Positions 1-7,092 of a stretch of DNA of 11,903 bases are shown here, in pieces. Every line of letters starts with the position of its first letter. The first letter of the stretch is position 1. The translations under genes were made by a program, and so were the position numbers. Location of the stretch: contig QIDY01000314.1 of assembly GCA_003228495.1 (NCBI GenBank), forward strand, positions 1 through 11,903. Reading direction: 5' to 3'. Source of the DNA: Nitrospirota bacterium (lineage in GTDB: Bacteria; Nitrospirota; Nitrospiria; Nitrospirales; UBA8639). The notes beneath the pieces were generated by a model. That model was not told the DNA's origin. It saw only the letters and a list, made by a program, of their open reading frames with translations, and ran no database searches.

Positions 1-500
1 GATGCTGGAATGACCGGCGCGCCTGACTTGATCGCCAAATAGCCAATGCCTGGATGCCCTTCATCCAAACGATGCCGATCCAGTCCGCCTTCGGGAAACA
101 GTCCGATGACCTACTGCGCGGCCAAGCCATCCAACATTGTACGAATCGCACGAATGTCCCGTTTACCTCGTTTAACCGGGATACAGCGAATCACCTGAAA
201 CGCCCACCGGATATGGCGTTGAGAATAAATCTCTTCCGCCATGAGAAATCGAACCGGACGTCCAGCGGTCGCTAAAACCACCATTGGATCCCCCAACGAA
301 GTATGGTCACAGACAATGAGAGCTGGTCCCTCAGAGGGAAGTGGCCATTCCTCGAAAGACTTCACTCTATACATGAGCCGACAGACCCATGTGTTTAATC
401 GATTGAGCAAATGATTGACGAGACCTTGCTGTTTGGCAGGAACTGACAACGTGCGAGGCGAGAAGGGTAGATGAGTTGCTTCTAGGTGATGTTTCCCCAT
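1..500 (-). pseudogene. PlsC-family 1-acylglycerol-3-phosphate acyltransferase, interrupted by in-frame TAG, 3' end beyond window
   Basis: This family transfers an acyl group to lysophosphatidate or a related lysolipid at the inner membrane. From the ATG at 500, the frame gives 129 residues with the catalytic HX4D motif (HTSLGD, residues 66-71) and the second block IPVKRGKRD (about 107-115). It then meets TAG at 113-111. In the same frame directly after the stop come VIGLFPEGG, the acceptor-binding FPEG block, and further on GAPVIPA, so one nonsense codon splits an otherwise intact domain with no frameshift. The stop follows CAG; a CAG-to-TAG change giving AAQQVIG would restore a normal-looking protein. 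A TTG at 542 is an alternative start; neither start has a clear Shine-Dalgarno. The gene is last in the tldD-tldE-hypothetical series. It could be a recent pseudogene, a sequencing error or a readthrough site. The family call is solid; the functional state is unknown. Confidence 0.82.
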
Positions 501-561
501 TCCATGACTGTCGAAATCAGGCCATCCAGACCTGAGAGCCAACCGACAGGGGACAGGTTAG

Positions 562-1056
562 TTAGGAGGTGGCTTTTGGGGGTTTTGCCGTATCTGATGA
601 ATCTGAGGACTCTTCGCCATTCGAAACCGATTCGGAATCTTCAGACGATTCGCCGTCCATGTCGTCTTCGCCCTCTTCCTCTGGTTCTTCAAACCAATTG
701 ACGAGCATATCTTCCCACCAGACATCGTTGATCTCCTCACCAGGATCTTCGCCTAGCAGAGCCACATCTTTTTCTTTAAATTGTGGATCAATGACCGTGG
801 GTATGAACCGAGCCCGATCTATGACCTCTTTCGTGGCAAATCCCCCAACAATCCATGAGGGTGGATCGGCACGACGGGATTTATAGGCTTGGAGGCCAAT
901 CTTCAGATATAAGAAAATTTTTCGCTGGTTGTCATCGTTGAAGCCTGAAGGCGGCAGACTCAGGGTTTTTTCGATTTTCCTTCGCCATTCCCGTTGGTTG
1001 TATCGGGAGGTGATCAACTGAAGGGCTTTAGCCCCATCTTCTGGCTCAAGTGGCAT
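562..1056 (-). CDS. Uncharacterised 164-residue protein with acidic Ser/Glu/Asp-rich tail
   Basis: I do not recognise a family. Residues 1-120 look like a small soluble domain: a basic, helix-forming N-terminal part (NQREWRRKIEKTL, about 20-32), a stretch around 47-60 (KIFLYLKIGLQAYK), and a conserved-looking W/G segment near 68-73. Residues 123-156 form a tail almost wholly of E, D, S and G, which is probably disordered. No signal peptide or membrane segment is visible. The start is well supported: GGAG (plus-strand positions 1064-1067) lies 7 bases before the ATG, one of the few good ribosome sites in the window. The gene begins 54 bases after the tldE stop and ends 61 bases before the acyltransferase ATG, so it is probably in the same transcript. 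It is a real gene by start signal and spacing; function unknown. Confidence 0.72.
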   Translation of the reverse strand: MPLEPEDGAKALQLITSRYNQREWRRKIEKTLSLPPSGFNDDNQRKIFLYLKIGLQAYKSRRADPPSWIVGGFATKEVIDRARFIPTVIDPQFKEKDVALLGEDPGEEINDVWWEDMLVNWFEEPEEEGEDDMDGESSEDSESVSNGEESSDSSDTAKPPKATS

Positions 1057-1110
1057 ATGAATTCTCCATCATGCTATTCCATCACTCAGATTGATTCTGC
1101 TAAATCTTAT

Positions 1111-2520
1111 TCAATGCCCGGCAACCATCATTTTGCGAAGCTTGACCGTCGGGCTGGCAGTTCGGCCTCGAAATACCAGGTCATTCCCAATTATCTCAAT
1201 GTCATTGAACATGTTCTTTAAATTTCCGGCAATAGTCACTTCTTCCACCGGATGGACAATTTCCCCATTTTCTATCCAGAACCCCACCGCACCACGGGAA
1301 TAATCACCGGTCACCATATTCACGCCAAACCCGATCAGCTCGGTCACGAGGAGTCCGCGTTTCGTGGATTTTAGAATCTCTTCCGGTGAAGCAGTGCCTG
1401 GAGAGAGAAATAAGTTAGTAGTTCCCACCGTTGGATTTTCGCCCACTGATCGGGAGGCATTGCCCGTAGAGGCCATTCCTAATTTTCGCCCTGAATAGGT
1501 ATCTAATAAATAACTGGTGAGGACCCCCTTTTCGACGACGACATTTCTTCTGGTCGGCAATCCTTCCCCGTCAAATGGTCGAGAACCCAAGCCGTTGGCT
1601 AAGCGTCCATCGTCCACCACCGTCACTGATTCAGCCGCAATTTTTTTCCCTAATTGCCCCATGAGAAACGACGCGCCCTTATAGAGCGAATATCCCGATA
1701 CAGCCGACGCGATATGGCCTAGCAGACCTTGAGCAATTTCTGGGTCGAAAATGACGGGAACTTCCTGTGTTGCAATAGGTCGACTCCCCAATCGTCTCAC
1801 CGTCCGGCGAGCCGCCTCCCGTCCGATCTGTTCAGGACTGTCTAATTCATGAAATTTGCGTTTCACGGAATACCAATAGTCCCGCTGCATACCGCCATTC
1901 TGACTGTCCACAGCTATGGGCGAAACAGAAAGCGAATAGGAAGAACTGGTGTACGATCCAATAAACCCATGAGAATTAGCTAACAAGATCGATCCGTAGC
2001 CAGCCGAGCATTCGGCCCCTTCAGAATTGGTAATACGCGAATCTGCGGTAAACGCGGATTGTTCGGTGCGTTTGGCCAGATCGATTTCCTCGTCGACGGT
2101 CAATTGTCGACTATCTTTCATATCCAAATCCGGAATATCCACCGCAATTTGTTCGGGTGCGGGCAAACCTGATGTTTCATCTTCCACCACAGCCTTAGCC
2201 AGGCTACATGTGTCGCTCACTAAGCGATCCAACGAAGCTTGAGAAAAATCCGATGTGGAAGAACTGGCTGACCGCTTGCCAAAAAAGACGCGAAGCCCCA
2301 ACACTTTCTCTCGCGCTTTGGAGAGTCGATCCACTTCCGACATACGCACTTGCACAGCCACCGAATCCCCTTCAGCTACGAGGAGATCCGCTTCCATTGC
2401 CCCTAAGGACTTAGCCTGTTTGAGAACGGATGCCGCTAACTCGGGGAAACGGTCACTGTGCGTGGTGGGTAAACTCGTCATCGTCAAAAAGAGGAAAAAG
2501 AAAACGGGAGGTTCATCCAT
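1111..2520 (-). CDS. tldE: TldE/PmbA, non-catalytic partner subunit of the TldD/TldE metallopeptidase
   Basis: TldE (PmbA) pairs with TldD in a cytoplasmic heteromeric protease that degrades unfolded peptides; in other bacteria it processes microcin B17 and the CcdA antitoxin. The 469 residues match the family's length and plan. The C-terminal half shares the TldD fold, with the VVDDGRL segment (301-307), GLPTRRNVVVEKGVL (320-334) and the GFGVNMVTGDYSRGAVGFW block (397-415). The HExxxH metal site of TldD is absent; the corresponding region reads GLLGHIASAV (266-275), as expected for the partner subunit. The ATG at 2520 directly abuts the tldD stop, which suggests translational coupling. However, the first 13 residues (including VFFFLFLT) look unlike the family, and an in-frame ATG at 2481 is an equally good start. 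Neither has a clear Shine-Dalgarno. The stop is TGA. Confidence 0.93.
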   Translation of the reverse strand: MDEPPVFFFLFLTMTSLPTTHSDRFPELAASVLKQAKSLGAMEADLLVAEGDSVAVQVRMSEVDRLSKAREKVLGLRVFFGKRSASSSTSDFSQASLDRLVSDTCSLAKAVVEDETSGLPAPEQIAVDIPDLDMKDSRQLTVDEEIDLAKRTEQSAFTADSRITNSEGAECSAGYGSILLANSHGFIGSYTSSSYSLSVSPIAVDSQNGGMQRDYWYSVKRKFHELDSPEQIGREAARRTVRRLGSRPIATQEVPVIFDPEIAQGLLGHIASAVSGYSLYKGASFLMGQLGKKIAAESVTVVDDGRLANGLGSRPFDGEGLPTRRNVVVEKGVLTSYLLDTYSGRKLGMASTGNASRSVGENPTVGTTNLFLSPGTASPEEILKSTKRGLLVTELIGFGVNMVTGDYSRGAVGFWIENGEIVHPVEEVTIAGNLKNMFNDIEIIGNDLVFRGRTASPTVKLRKMMVAGH

Positions 2521-3948
2521 TCAGCCCGTGGCGGTTCCGCCAACGGTCATCTCATCGATTTTTATCGTGGGAAGCCCTACACCGACCGGAACAGATTGGC
2601 CTTCTTTGCCACAGGTGCCAATTCCTTCATCGAGTTTCATATCATGTCCAACCATCGAGACCTTCTTCAGCACATCAGGACCGTTCCCAATTAATGTGGC
2701 CCCCTTGACAGGTCTGGTGACCGTGCCATCTTCAATGAGGTACGCCTCACTGGCCGAAAACACAAATTTTCCACTGGTAATATCCACTTGTCCGCCACCA
2801 AAGGATGCCGCATAAAGACCTTTTTTCACTGACCGAATGATGTCTTGCGGTTCGGATTCTCCAGCTAACATGAACGTATTGGTCATGCGAGGGAGGACGA
2901 CGCTTCGAAAATCTTCACGGCGGCCGTTGCCGGTTAAGGGAATGCCCATCAATCGCGCGTTGAGTCGATCCGTTATGTATCCACGTAACACCCCTTTTTC
3001 AATGAGCATGGTTCGTGAGGTCGGTGTCCCTTCATCATCAATATTCATGGAACCACGACGGAATGGGAGTGTGCCATCATCCACAATCGTACACAGTTCC
3101 GAAGCTACCGACTGACCAATCAGGCCACAAAATGCGGACGTTTTCCGCCGATTAAAGTCTGCTTCCAACCCATGGCCAATTGCTTCATGCAGTAAAATCC
3201 CTGGCCAACCTCCTCCTAGGACGACCGGCATAATGCCAGCTGGCGCATCAACCGCATCTAAATTGACAATCGCTTGGCGGGCGGCTTCCCGCGCAAACTC
3301 CAACCCGCGACCGTTTTCCACAAAGAAAGAAAACCCTACTCGTCCTCCACCTCCATAGCTCCCGATTTGTCGATTCTCGCCATCTTCGGCAATGCAGGTA
3401 ATTTGAAGACGAGCCAGCGGCTGCACATCCCCGACAAGTTGCCCTTCAGAGTTCACCACCAAAAATATTTTTTGTTCGGTATTAAATGACGCCATGACTT
3501 TGGCAATGCGAGGGTCATATCGGCGGGCTTCAACGTCAATTTGATTCAGGAGATCTACCCGAGCTTCTGTTGTAATGTCCGTCAGCGGTTGCGGGAGGGG
3601 ATAAAGATTTTGGGAAGGACCGGACCGATGTGTGACGGCTATAGGATTCTCCCCTTGCGGGGACTCCGCGATATACCGGGCCGTTTGTGCCGCCTGTTCT
3701 AAATCCCGAATGGAAAGATCATCCGAATATGCAAACCCCGTACGCTCTCCAGCCACAGCCCGAATGCCGGCCCCTTGCGCCACACTTTTGACGGCTCGTT
3801 TGACCAAACTTTCTTCCATCGAGACAGAGTCCGTGACAGAAGACTCTAGGTACATATCGGCATAGTCCACATCCCGGGCCTTCGCCTTATTCAATGCCTG
3901 AAGAATGTCCTGTTCTTGGAGAGCAAAATTTGAAGGGCTAGGATACAT
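2521..3948 (-). CDS. tldD: TldD, catalytic metallopeptidase subunit
   Basis: TldD carries the metal site of the TldD/TldE protease. The 475-residue protein has the diagnostic HEAIGH motif at residues 254-259 inside GILLHEAIGHGLEADF, followed by the VDDGT and DDEGTPTSRTMLIEKGVL segments (289-320). The characteristic C-terminus CGKEGQSVPVGVGLPT (446-461) is present. The N-terminal domain (about 15-100, DVDYADMYLE and so on) is also typical. I chose the ATG at 3948. The open frame extends to a TTG at 4029, but that extension overlaps a good promoter for this gene and encodes residues unlike the family. No clear Shine-Dalgarno precedes 3948. The gene is first in a leftward operon with tldE starting at the next base after its TGA. 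It appears intact. Confidence 0.95.
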   Translation of the reverse strand: MYPSPSNFALQEQDILQALNKAKARDVDYADMYLESSVTDSVSMEESLVKRAVKSVAQGAGIRAVAGERTGFAYSDDLSIRDLEQAAQTARYIAESPQGENPIAVTHRSGPSQNLYPLPQPLTDITTEARVDLLNQIDVEARRYDPRIAKVMASFNTEQKIFLVVNSEGQLVGDVQPLARLQITCIAEDGENRQIGSYGGGGRVGFSFFVENGRGLEFAREAARQAIVNLDAVDAPAGIMPVVLGGGWPGILLHEAIGHGLEADFNRRKTSAFCGLIGQSVASELCTIVDDGTLPFRRGSMNIDDEGTPTSRTMLIEKGVLRGYITDRLNARLMGIPLTGNGRREDFRSVVLPRMTNTFMLAGESEPQDIIRSVKKGLYAASFGGGQVDITSGKFVFSASEAYLIEDGTVTRPVKGATLIGNGPDVLKKVSMVGHDMKLDEGIGTCGKEGQSVPVGVGLPTIKIDEMTVGGTATG

Positions 3949-4000
3949 ACAATGGCGTTCTGAAATTGGAATGGTGAGGTAAAAGGTAACGGAAAAAGGC

Positions 4001-4029
4001 AGTATAGCCCATCTCCATGGTCGGCGCAA
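4001..4029 (-). promoter_or_regulatory. Candidate sigma70 promoter for the leftward tldD operon
   Basis: Read on the minus strand, TTGCGC (positions 4029-4024) and TATACT (4006-4001) are separated by exactly 17 bases. The -10 matches the consensus at 5 of 6 positions and the -35 at 3 of 6. A start near 3994 would give a leader of about 46 bases before the tldD ATG at 3948. This also argues against the TTG at 4029 being the tldD start, because that codon lies inside the -35 element. Predicted from sequence only. Confidence 0.55.
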
Positions 4030-4062
4030 TTTCAGTATCGGTGAGACTCAGGCTTATGAAAT

Positions 4063-4091
4063 TTGACAAGAATCTCTTTCATTATTAGACT
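4063..4091 (+). promoter_or_regulatory. Candidate sigma70 promoter for the uppS-cdsA-dxr-rseP-proS cluster
   Basis: A perfect -35 TTGACA (4063-4068) and a -10 TAGACT (4086-4091, 4 of 6 consensus) are 17 bases apart. Transcription would begin near 4098, leaving about 85 bases of leader to the preferred uppS ATG at 4184 or about 25 to the upstream ATG at 4124. This is the strongest promoter-like element in the window. It lies 33 bases from the divergent tldD promoter, so the two may compete or share control. Confidence 0.6.
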
Positions 4092-4183
4092 GAATTCTGT
4101 TCATACTTTTCTTCTTTTTGTGAATGTTTTGTACTGGAGCTACGCACTGGCTCCGGCTTTTACCTCAACACTCAACGTTATTC

Positions 4184-4969
4184 ATGGATGAATTTCAGGC
4201 AGTAGAAGCCAGGCACGTTGCCGAGGATGAATTACGGGACCAACTCGACCTTGAGTCCCTTCCTCAACATATCGCCATTATTATGGATGGCAATGGACGA
4301 TGGGCAGCCCAACGCGGCCTGCCACGCATTGCCGGACATAAGGAAGGGCTTCGCGCCCTTCAGGATGTCCTGGACATCGGGCATGAACTGAATATCCCCT
4401 ATCTGACCATCTATGCCTTTTCACAGGAAAATTGGAATCGCCCTGAGTCAGAAATTCGCTTACTCATGGGTTTATTAGAACAGTATCTGGTAAAAGAACG
4501 GCAACGATTTCATGATCGAAATGTGCGTTTTCTCCCCATTGGACGACTGGAACAACTCCCGTCTTCCGTCCGGGCCTTAGTGTCCGACATTGCTGAGGAA
4601 ACTCGCCATCATACGACACGGACACTGGCCGTGGCCCTTAGCTATGGCGGACGCGCTGAAATTATCGACGCCGTTCAACAATTAGCACTCGAAGTACAGA
4701 TAGGTACCCTTTCCCCTGATCAAATTGACGAGGCCCTCTTCGAACAACATCTTACTACCTGGGGACTGCCAGACCCTGATTTACTCATTCGCACATCCGG
4801 AGAAACCCGCATTAGCAACTTTCTCCCTTGGCAAATTGCCTATACGGAATTATATTTCACCCAAACCCTCTGGCCTGACTTTCGCCGTTGTGAAACGCTA
4901 CTGGCCCTCCTGGACTACCAAAAACGCGAGCGCCGGTTTGGCCGGGTCGGTCAAACTGTTTCTTCCTAA
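4184..4969 (+). CDS. uppS: Undecaprenyl diphosphate synthase (cis-prenyltransferase)
   Basis: UppS condenses farnesyl diphosphate with eight isopentenyl diphosphates to make undecaprenyl diphosphate, the lipid carrier for peptidoglycan and other surface glycans. From the ATG at 4184 the protein has 261 residues, close to the usual 250. Visible signatures are IIMDGNGRWA with the catalytic Asp at residue 35, GHKEG (51-55), AFSQENWNRP (78-87), SYGGRAEI (153-160) and the C-terminal block DPDLLIRTSGETRISNFLPW (197-216) with TELYF after it. An in-frame ATG at 4124 would add 20 residues that look unlike the family. Neither start has a clear Shine-Dalgarno, so the exact start is open. It is the first gene of the rightward cluster, 79 bases before cdsA. 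Confidence 0.95.
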   Translation: MDEFQAVEARHVAEDELRDQLDLESLPQHIAIIMDGNGRWAAQRGLPRIAGHKEGLRALQDVLDIGHELNIPYLTIYAFSQENWNRPESEIRLLMGLLEQYLVKERQRFHDRNVRFLPIGRLEQLPSSVRALVSDIAEETRHHTTRTLAVALSYGGRAEIIDAVQQLALEVQIGTLSPDQIDEALFEQHLTTWGLPDPDLLIRTSGETRISNFLPWQIAYTELYFTQTLWPDFRRCETLLALLDYQKRERRFGRVGQTVSS

Positions 4970-5048
4970 CCATTGGCCTCGTTCCACATCAATATTCAAA
5001 TATTCACATCTTCGACTCACCCATCGTTCGCTTTTCAAAAAAATCACT

Positions 5049-5855
5049 ATGGATCCTCGCCGGTTTTATTCCGCTTTGGTGTTTATCCCGTTGTTGTATG
5101 TAGGCATTCGCTATTCCCCTCCCTGGCTCTTTTCTCTATTAATTGGCACGATAGCGTTATTTGCTCTCTGGGAATTTTTATCACTGTACTTCTCAGACAC
5201 CTGTTCGATGCCCACGAAGGTCCTTTCATGTTTGATTGTGGCCCTCCTCCTTGGAGCGATGCATAAAGGACTTCCTCAAATATGGCTCGTGGGGATGCTC
5301 GGAATAATCGCTATCATCATGGCAGGATTTTTTATTTCCCCGGCAACCACAAAACAGCGACTTCCTGGCTGGACCGCCTACATCTTTGCCGTGTTATATG
5401 TCGGACTCTTATTGGGTTATTACCCCCTTTTGAGAAATCTTGAAAACGGAGTGGCCCTGGTCTTTTTTGTCATTATTGTCACATGGCTATCCGATATCGG
5501 CGGGTTTTTTGTTGGGAAAACATTGGGAAAATATCCACTCGCCCCTAGACTGAGCCCCCAAAAAACCATTGAGGGATTGCTTGGCGGAGTCCTGTTTTCT
5601 ATTATTGGAGCGATCATCAGCCAATTTACGTTTGTCCCATTTTTCTCCTTAGGCCAATGCATTATGCTCGGTGTGAGCTTAGCCCTCTTAGGTGCAATAG
5701 GGGATTTGGGCGAATCAGCAATCAAACGTAGCGTAAGTGTCAAAGACTCAGGCACAATTATTCCTGGACATGGCGGAGTGCTTGATCGTGTAGATAGTCT
5801 CCTGTTCACTGGACCCGCAATGTATTACTATGTCATCTTTTCCTTGCCCTCTTAA
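5049..5855 (+). CDS. cdsA: Phosphatidate cytidylyltransferase (CDP-diglyceride synthase)
   Basis: CdsA converts phosphatidate and CTP to CDP-diacylglycerol, the branch point of bacterial phospholipid synthesis, in the inner membrane. The 268-residue protein is rich in membrane segments (for example about 8-20, 27-45, 58-70, 77-97, 107-126, 134-147, 179-198, 203-218). The family signature is complete near the C-terminus: S223-x-x-K-R, then K232-D233, then PGHGGVLDRVDS (239-250). WLSDIGG (146-152) and SPQKTIEG (169-176) are also family blocks. The reading frame stays open for 108 codons upstream, through the end of uppS, but the ATG at 5049 is the only usual start codon between the uppS stop and the first membrane helix. 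No Shine-Dalgarno is visible. It is followed after 36 bases by dxr. Confidence 0.95.
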   Translation: MDPRRFYSALVFIPLLYVGIRYSPPWLFSLLIGTIALFALWEFLSLYFSDTCSMPTKVLSCLIVALLLGAMHKGLPQIWLVGMLGIIAIIMAGFFISPATTKQRLPGWTAYIFAVLYVGLLLGYYPLLRNLENGVALVFFVIIVTWLSDIGGFFVGKTLGKYPLAPRLSPQKTIEGLLGGVLFSIIGAIISQFTFVPFFSLGQCIMLGVSLALLGAIGDLGESAIKRSVSVKDSGTIIPGHGGVLDRVDSLLFTGPAMYYYVIFSLPS

Positions 5856-5891
5856 CGTCAAATCACCACAAAGGAAAAGGAAAGCCATATT

Positions 5892-7058
5892 GTGAAACGC
5901 ATCGTCATTTTGGGATCAACCGGCTCTATAGGAGCCAGTACATTAGATGTGGTGTCAAAATTTCCTGATCGTTTTCAAGTCGTAGGATTAGCGGCGAGAT
6001 CCAATGCTCAAATATTGGAAGATCAGATTAGAACATTTCAACCCAAAGTTGTGGCGCTTTCTTGTCCAGATGCTGCCAAACGATTACGTGCACGGATAGA
6101 CACCAAACAGATTGAAGTCTTGGATGGAGAGCCAGGGCTCTGTGAGGTGGCAAGCCTTCCAGAATGTGATTTGGTGATTTCGGCTATTGTCGGTGGCGCC
6201 GGCCTGAAACCAACGCTTTCGGCTATTCAAGCCGGCAGACAAGTGGCGTTAGCCAATAAAGAACCGATGGTGATGGCCGGGCAACTCATGCAACAGGAAG
6301 CTCAAAAACATGGCGTAACCATCTTCCCCATCGATAGCGAACATAGTGCGATCTTTCAATCCATGGAAGGTCATCGAAAAGTAGATATTCGGCGGGTTGT
6401 TCTTACTGCTTCAGGCGGCCCCTTTTGGGACTGGCCGGACACTGATCTTGAGCATGTCAAGCCCGAACAAGCTCTCAAGCATCCGAATTGGAAAATGGGG
6501 GACAAAATTACCACCGACTCCGCAACGTTGATGAATAAAGGGCTTGAAGTTATTGAAGCTCGGTGGCTTTTTGATCTCCCTGCGGAACAAATTGACGTTG
6601 TTATCCACCGAGAAAGCATTATTCATTCTTTGGTAGAATATTGTGATGGGTCTGTTATCTCGCAATTAGGACACCCGGATATGCGCACACCTATTTCCTA
6701 TGCGATGAACTACCCTGAGCGCGTCCCGCTCCTTCCACCATTATTGGATTTAGGAAAAATTGGTAAACTTACGTTTTTCCCTCCGGATACCGAAAAGTTT
6801 CCTTGTCTGCAATTGGCCTATGACGCCCTGGCCGGTGAGGCCGGACTTCCCGCAACACTCAATGCAGCCAATGAAATGGCAGTCCGGGCATTCCTCAACA
6901 ACCAAATTGCATTTTTGGATATTCCAAAAGTCATTCAAGAAACTATGCTGACTTATTCTCCAAGTCCATTATCAACCATTGAAGACGTTTTAGACGTGGA
7001 CCAATGGGCTCGGAGAACTGCCGAGGAGATTATGAAAACCTGTGGGGCCCCGGTATAA
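5892..7058 (+). CDS. dxr: 1-deoxy-D-xylulose 5-phosphate reductoisomerase
   Basis: Dxr (IspC) converts DXP to MEP using NADPH and a divalent metal. This is the committed step of the MEP isoprenoid pathway, which supplies the substrates of UppS encoded just upstream. The 388 residues are of normal length. Landmarks are the NADPH loop LGSTGSIG (7-14), ALANKEP (119-125), the metal ligands in PIDSEH (D148, E150), TASGGPF (172-178), the substrate loop and HPNWKMG (197-203), and DSATLMNKGLEVIEARW (209-225) with the third metal ligand E219. The block usually written HPQS or similar reads HRES here (239-242), which may be lineage variation. The start is GTG at 5892, preceded by an AAGGA ribosome site at 5877-5881. 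It is followed after 34 bases by rseP. Confidence 0.97.
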   Translation: MKRIVILGSTGSIGASTLDVVSKFPDRFQVVGLAARSNAQILEDQIRTFQPKVVALSCPDAAKRLRARIDTKQIEVLDGEPGLCEVASLPECDLVISAIVGGAGLKPTLSAIQAGRQVALANKEPMVMAGQLMQQEAQKHGVTIFPIDSEHSAIFQSMEGHRKVDIRRVVLTASGGPFWDWPDTDLEHVKPEQALKHPNWKMGDKITTDSATLMNKGLEVIEARWLFDLPAEQIDVVIHRESIIHSLVEYCDGSVISQLGHPDMRTPISYAMNYPERVPLLPPLLDLGKIGKLTFFPPDTEKFPCLQLAYDALAGEAGLPATLNAANEMAVRAFLNNQIAFLDIPKVIQETMLTYSPSPLSTIEDVLDVDQWARRTAEEIMKTCGAPV

Positions 7059-7092
7059 CCCGCAATAACATTTCTCATCAGATAATCATGAT

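Noticed and set aside
1..500. Amber recoding as explanation of the PlsC interruption
   Set aside because: TAG ends rseP and the second DUF151 gene in normal fashion, and no other core gene here has an internal TAG, so general recoding does not fit.
569..886. Plus-strand Ser-rich 105-codon frame opposite the acidic protein
   Set aside because: The serine richness is the mirror of the Glu/Asp/Ser codons on the other strand, and the minus-strand frame has the good ribosome site.
3949..4029. N-terminal extension of TldD from TTG at 4029
   Set aside because: The extra 27 residues do not resemble the TldD N-terminus, and the region carries a good promoter for tldD, with the TTG inside the -35 element.
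4124..4183. uppS start at ATG 4124
   Set aside because: The added 20 residues are unlike the family, and the protein from 4184 already has a normal length. It is not excluded, as neither start has a Shine-Dalgarno.
4725..5048. Long 5' extension of the cdsA frame inside uppS
   Set aside because: It overlaps the conserved end of uppS in another frame, and the encoded residues are not CdsA-like. Chance open frame.
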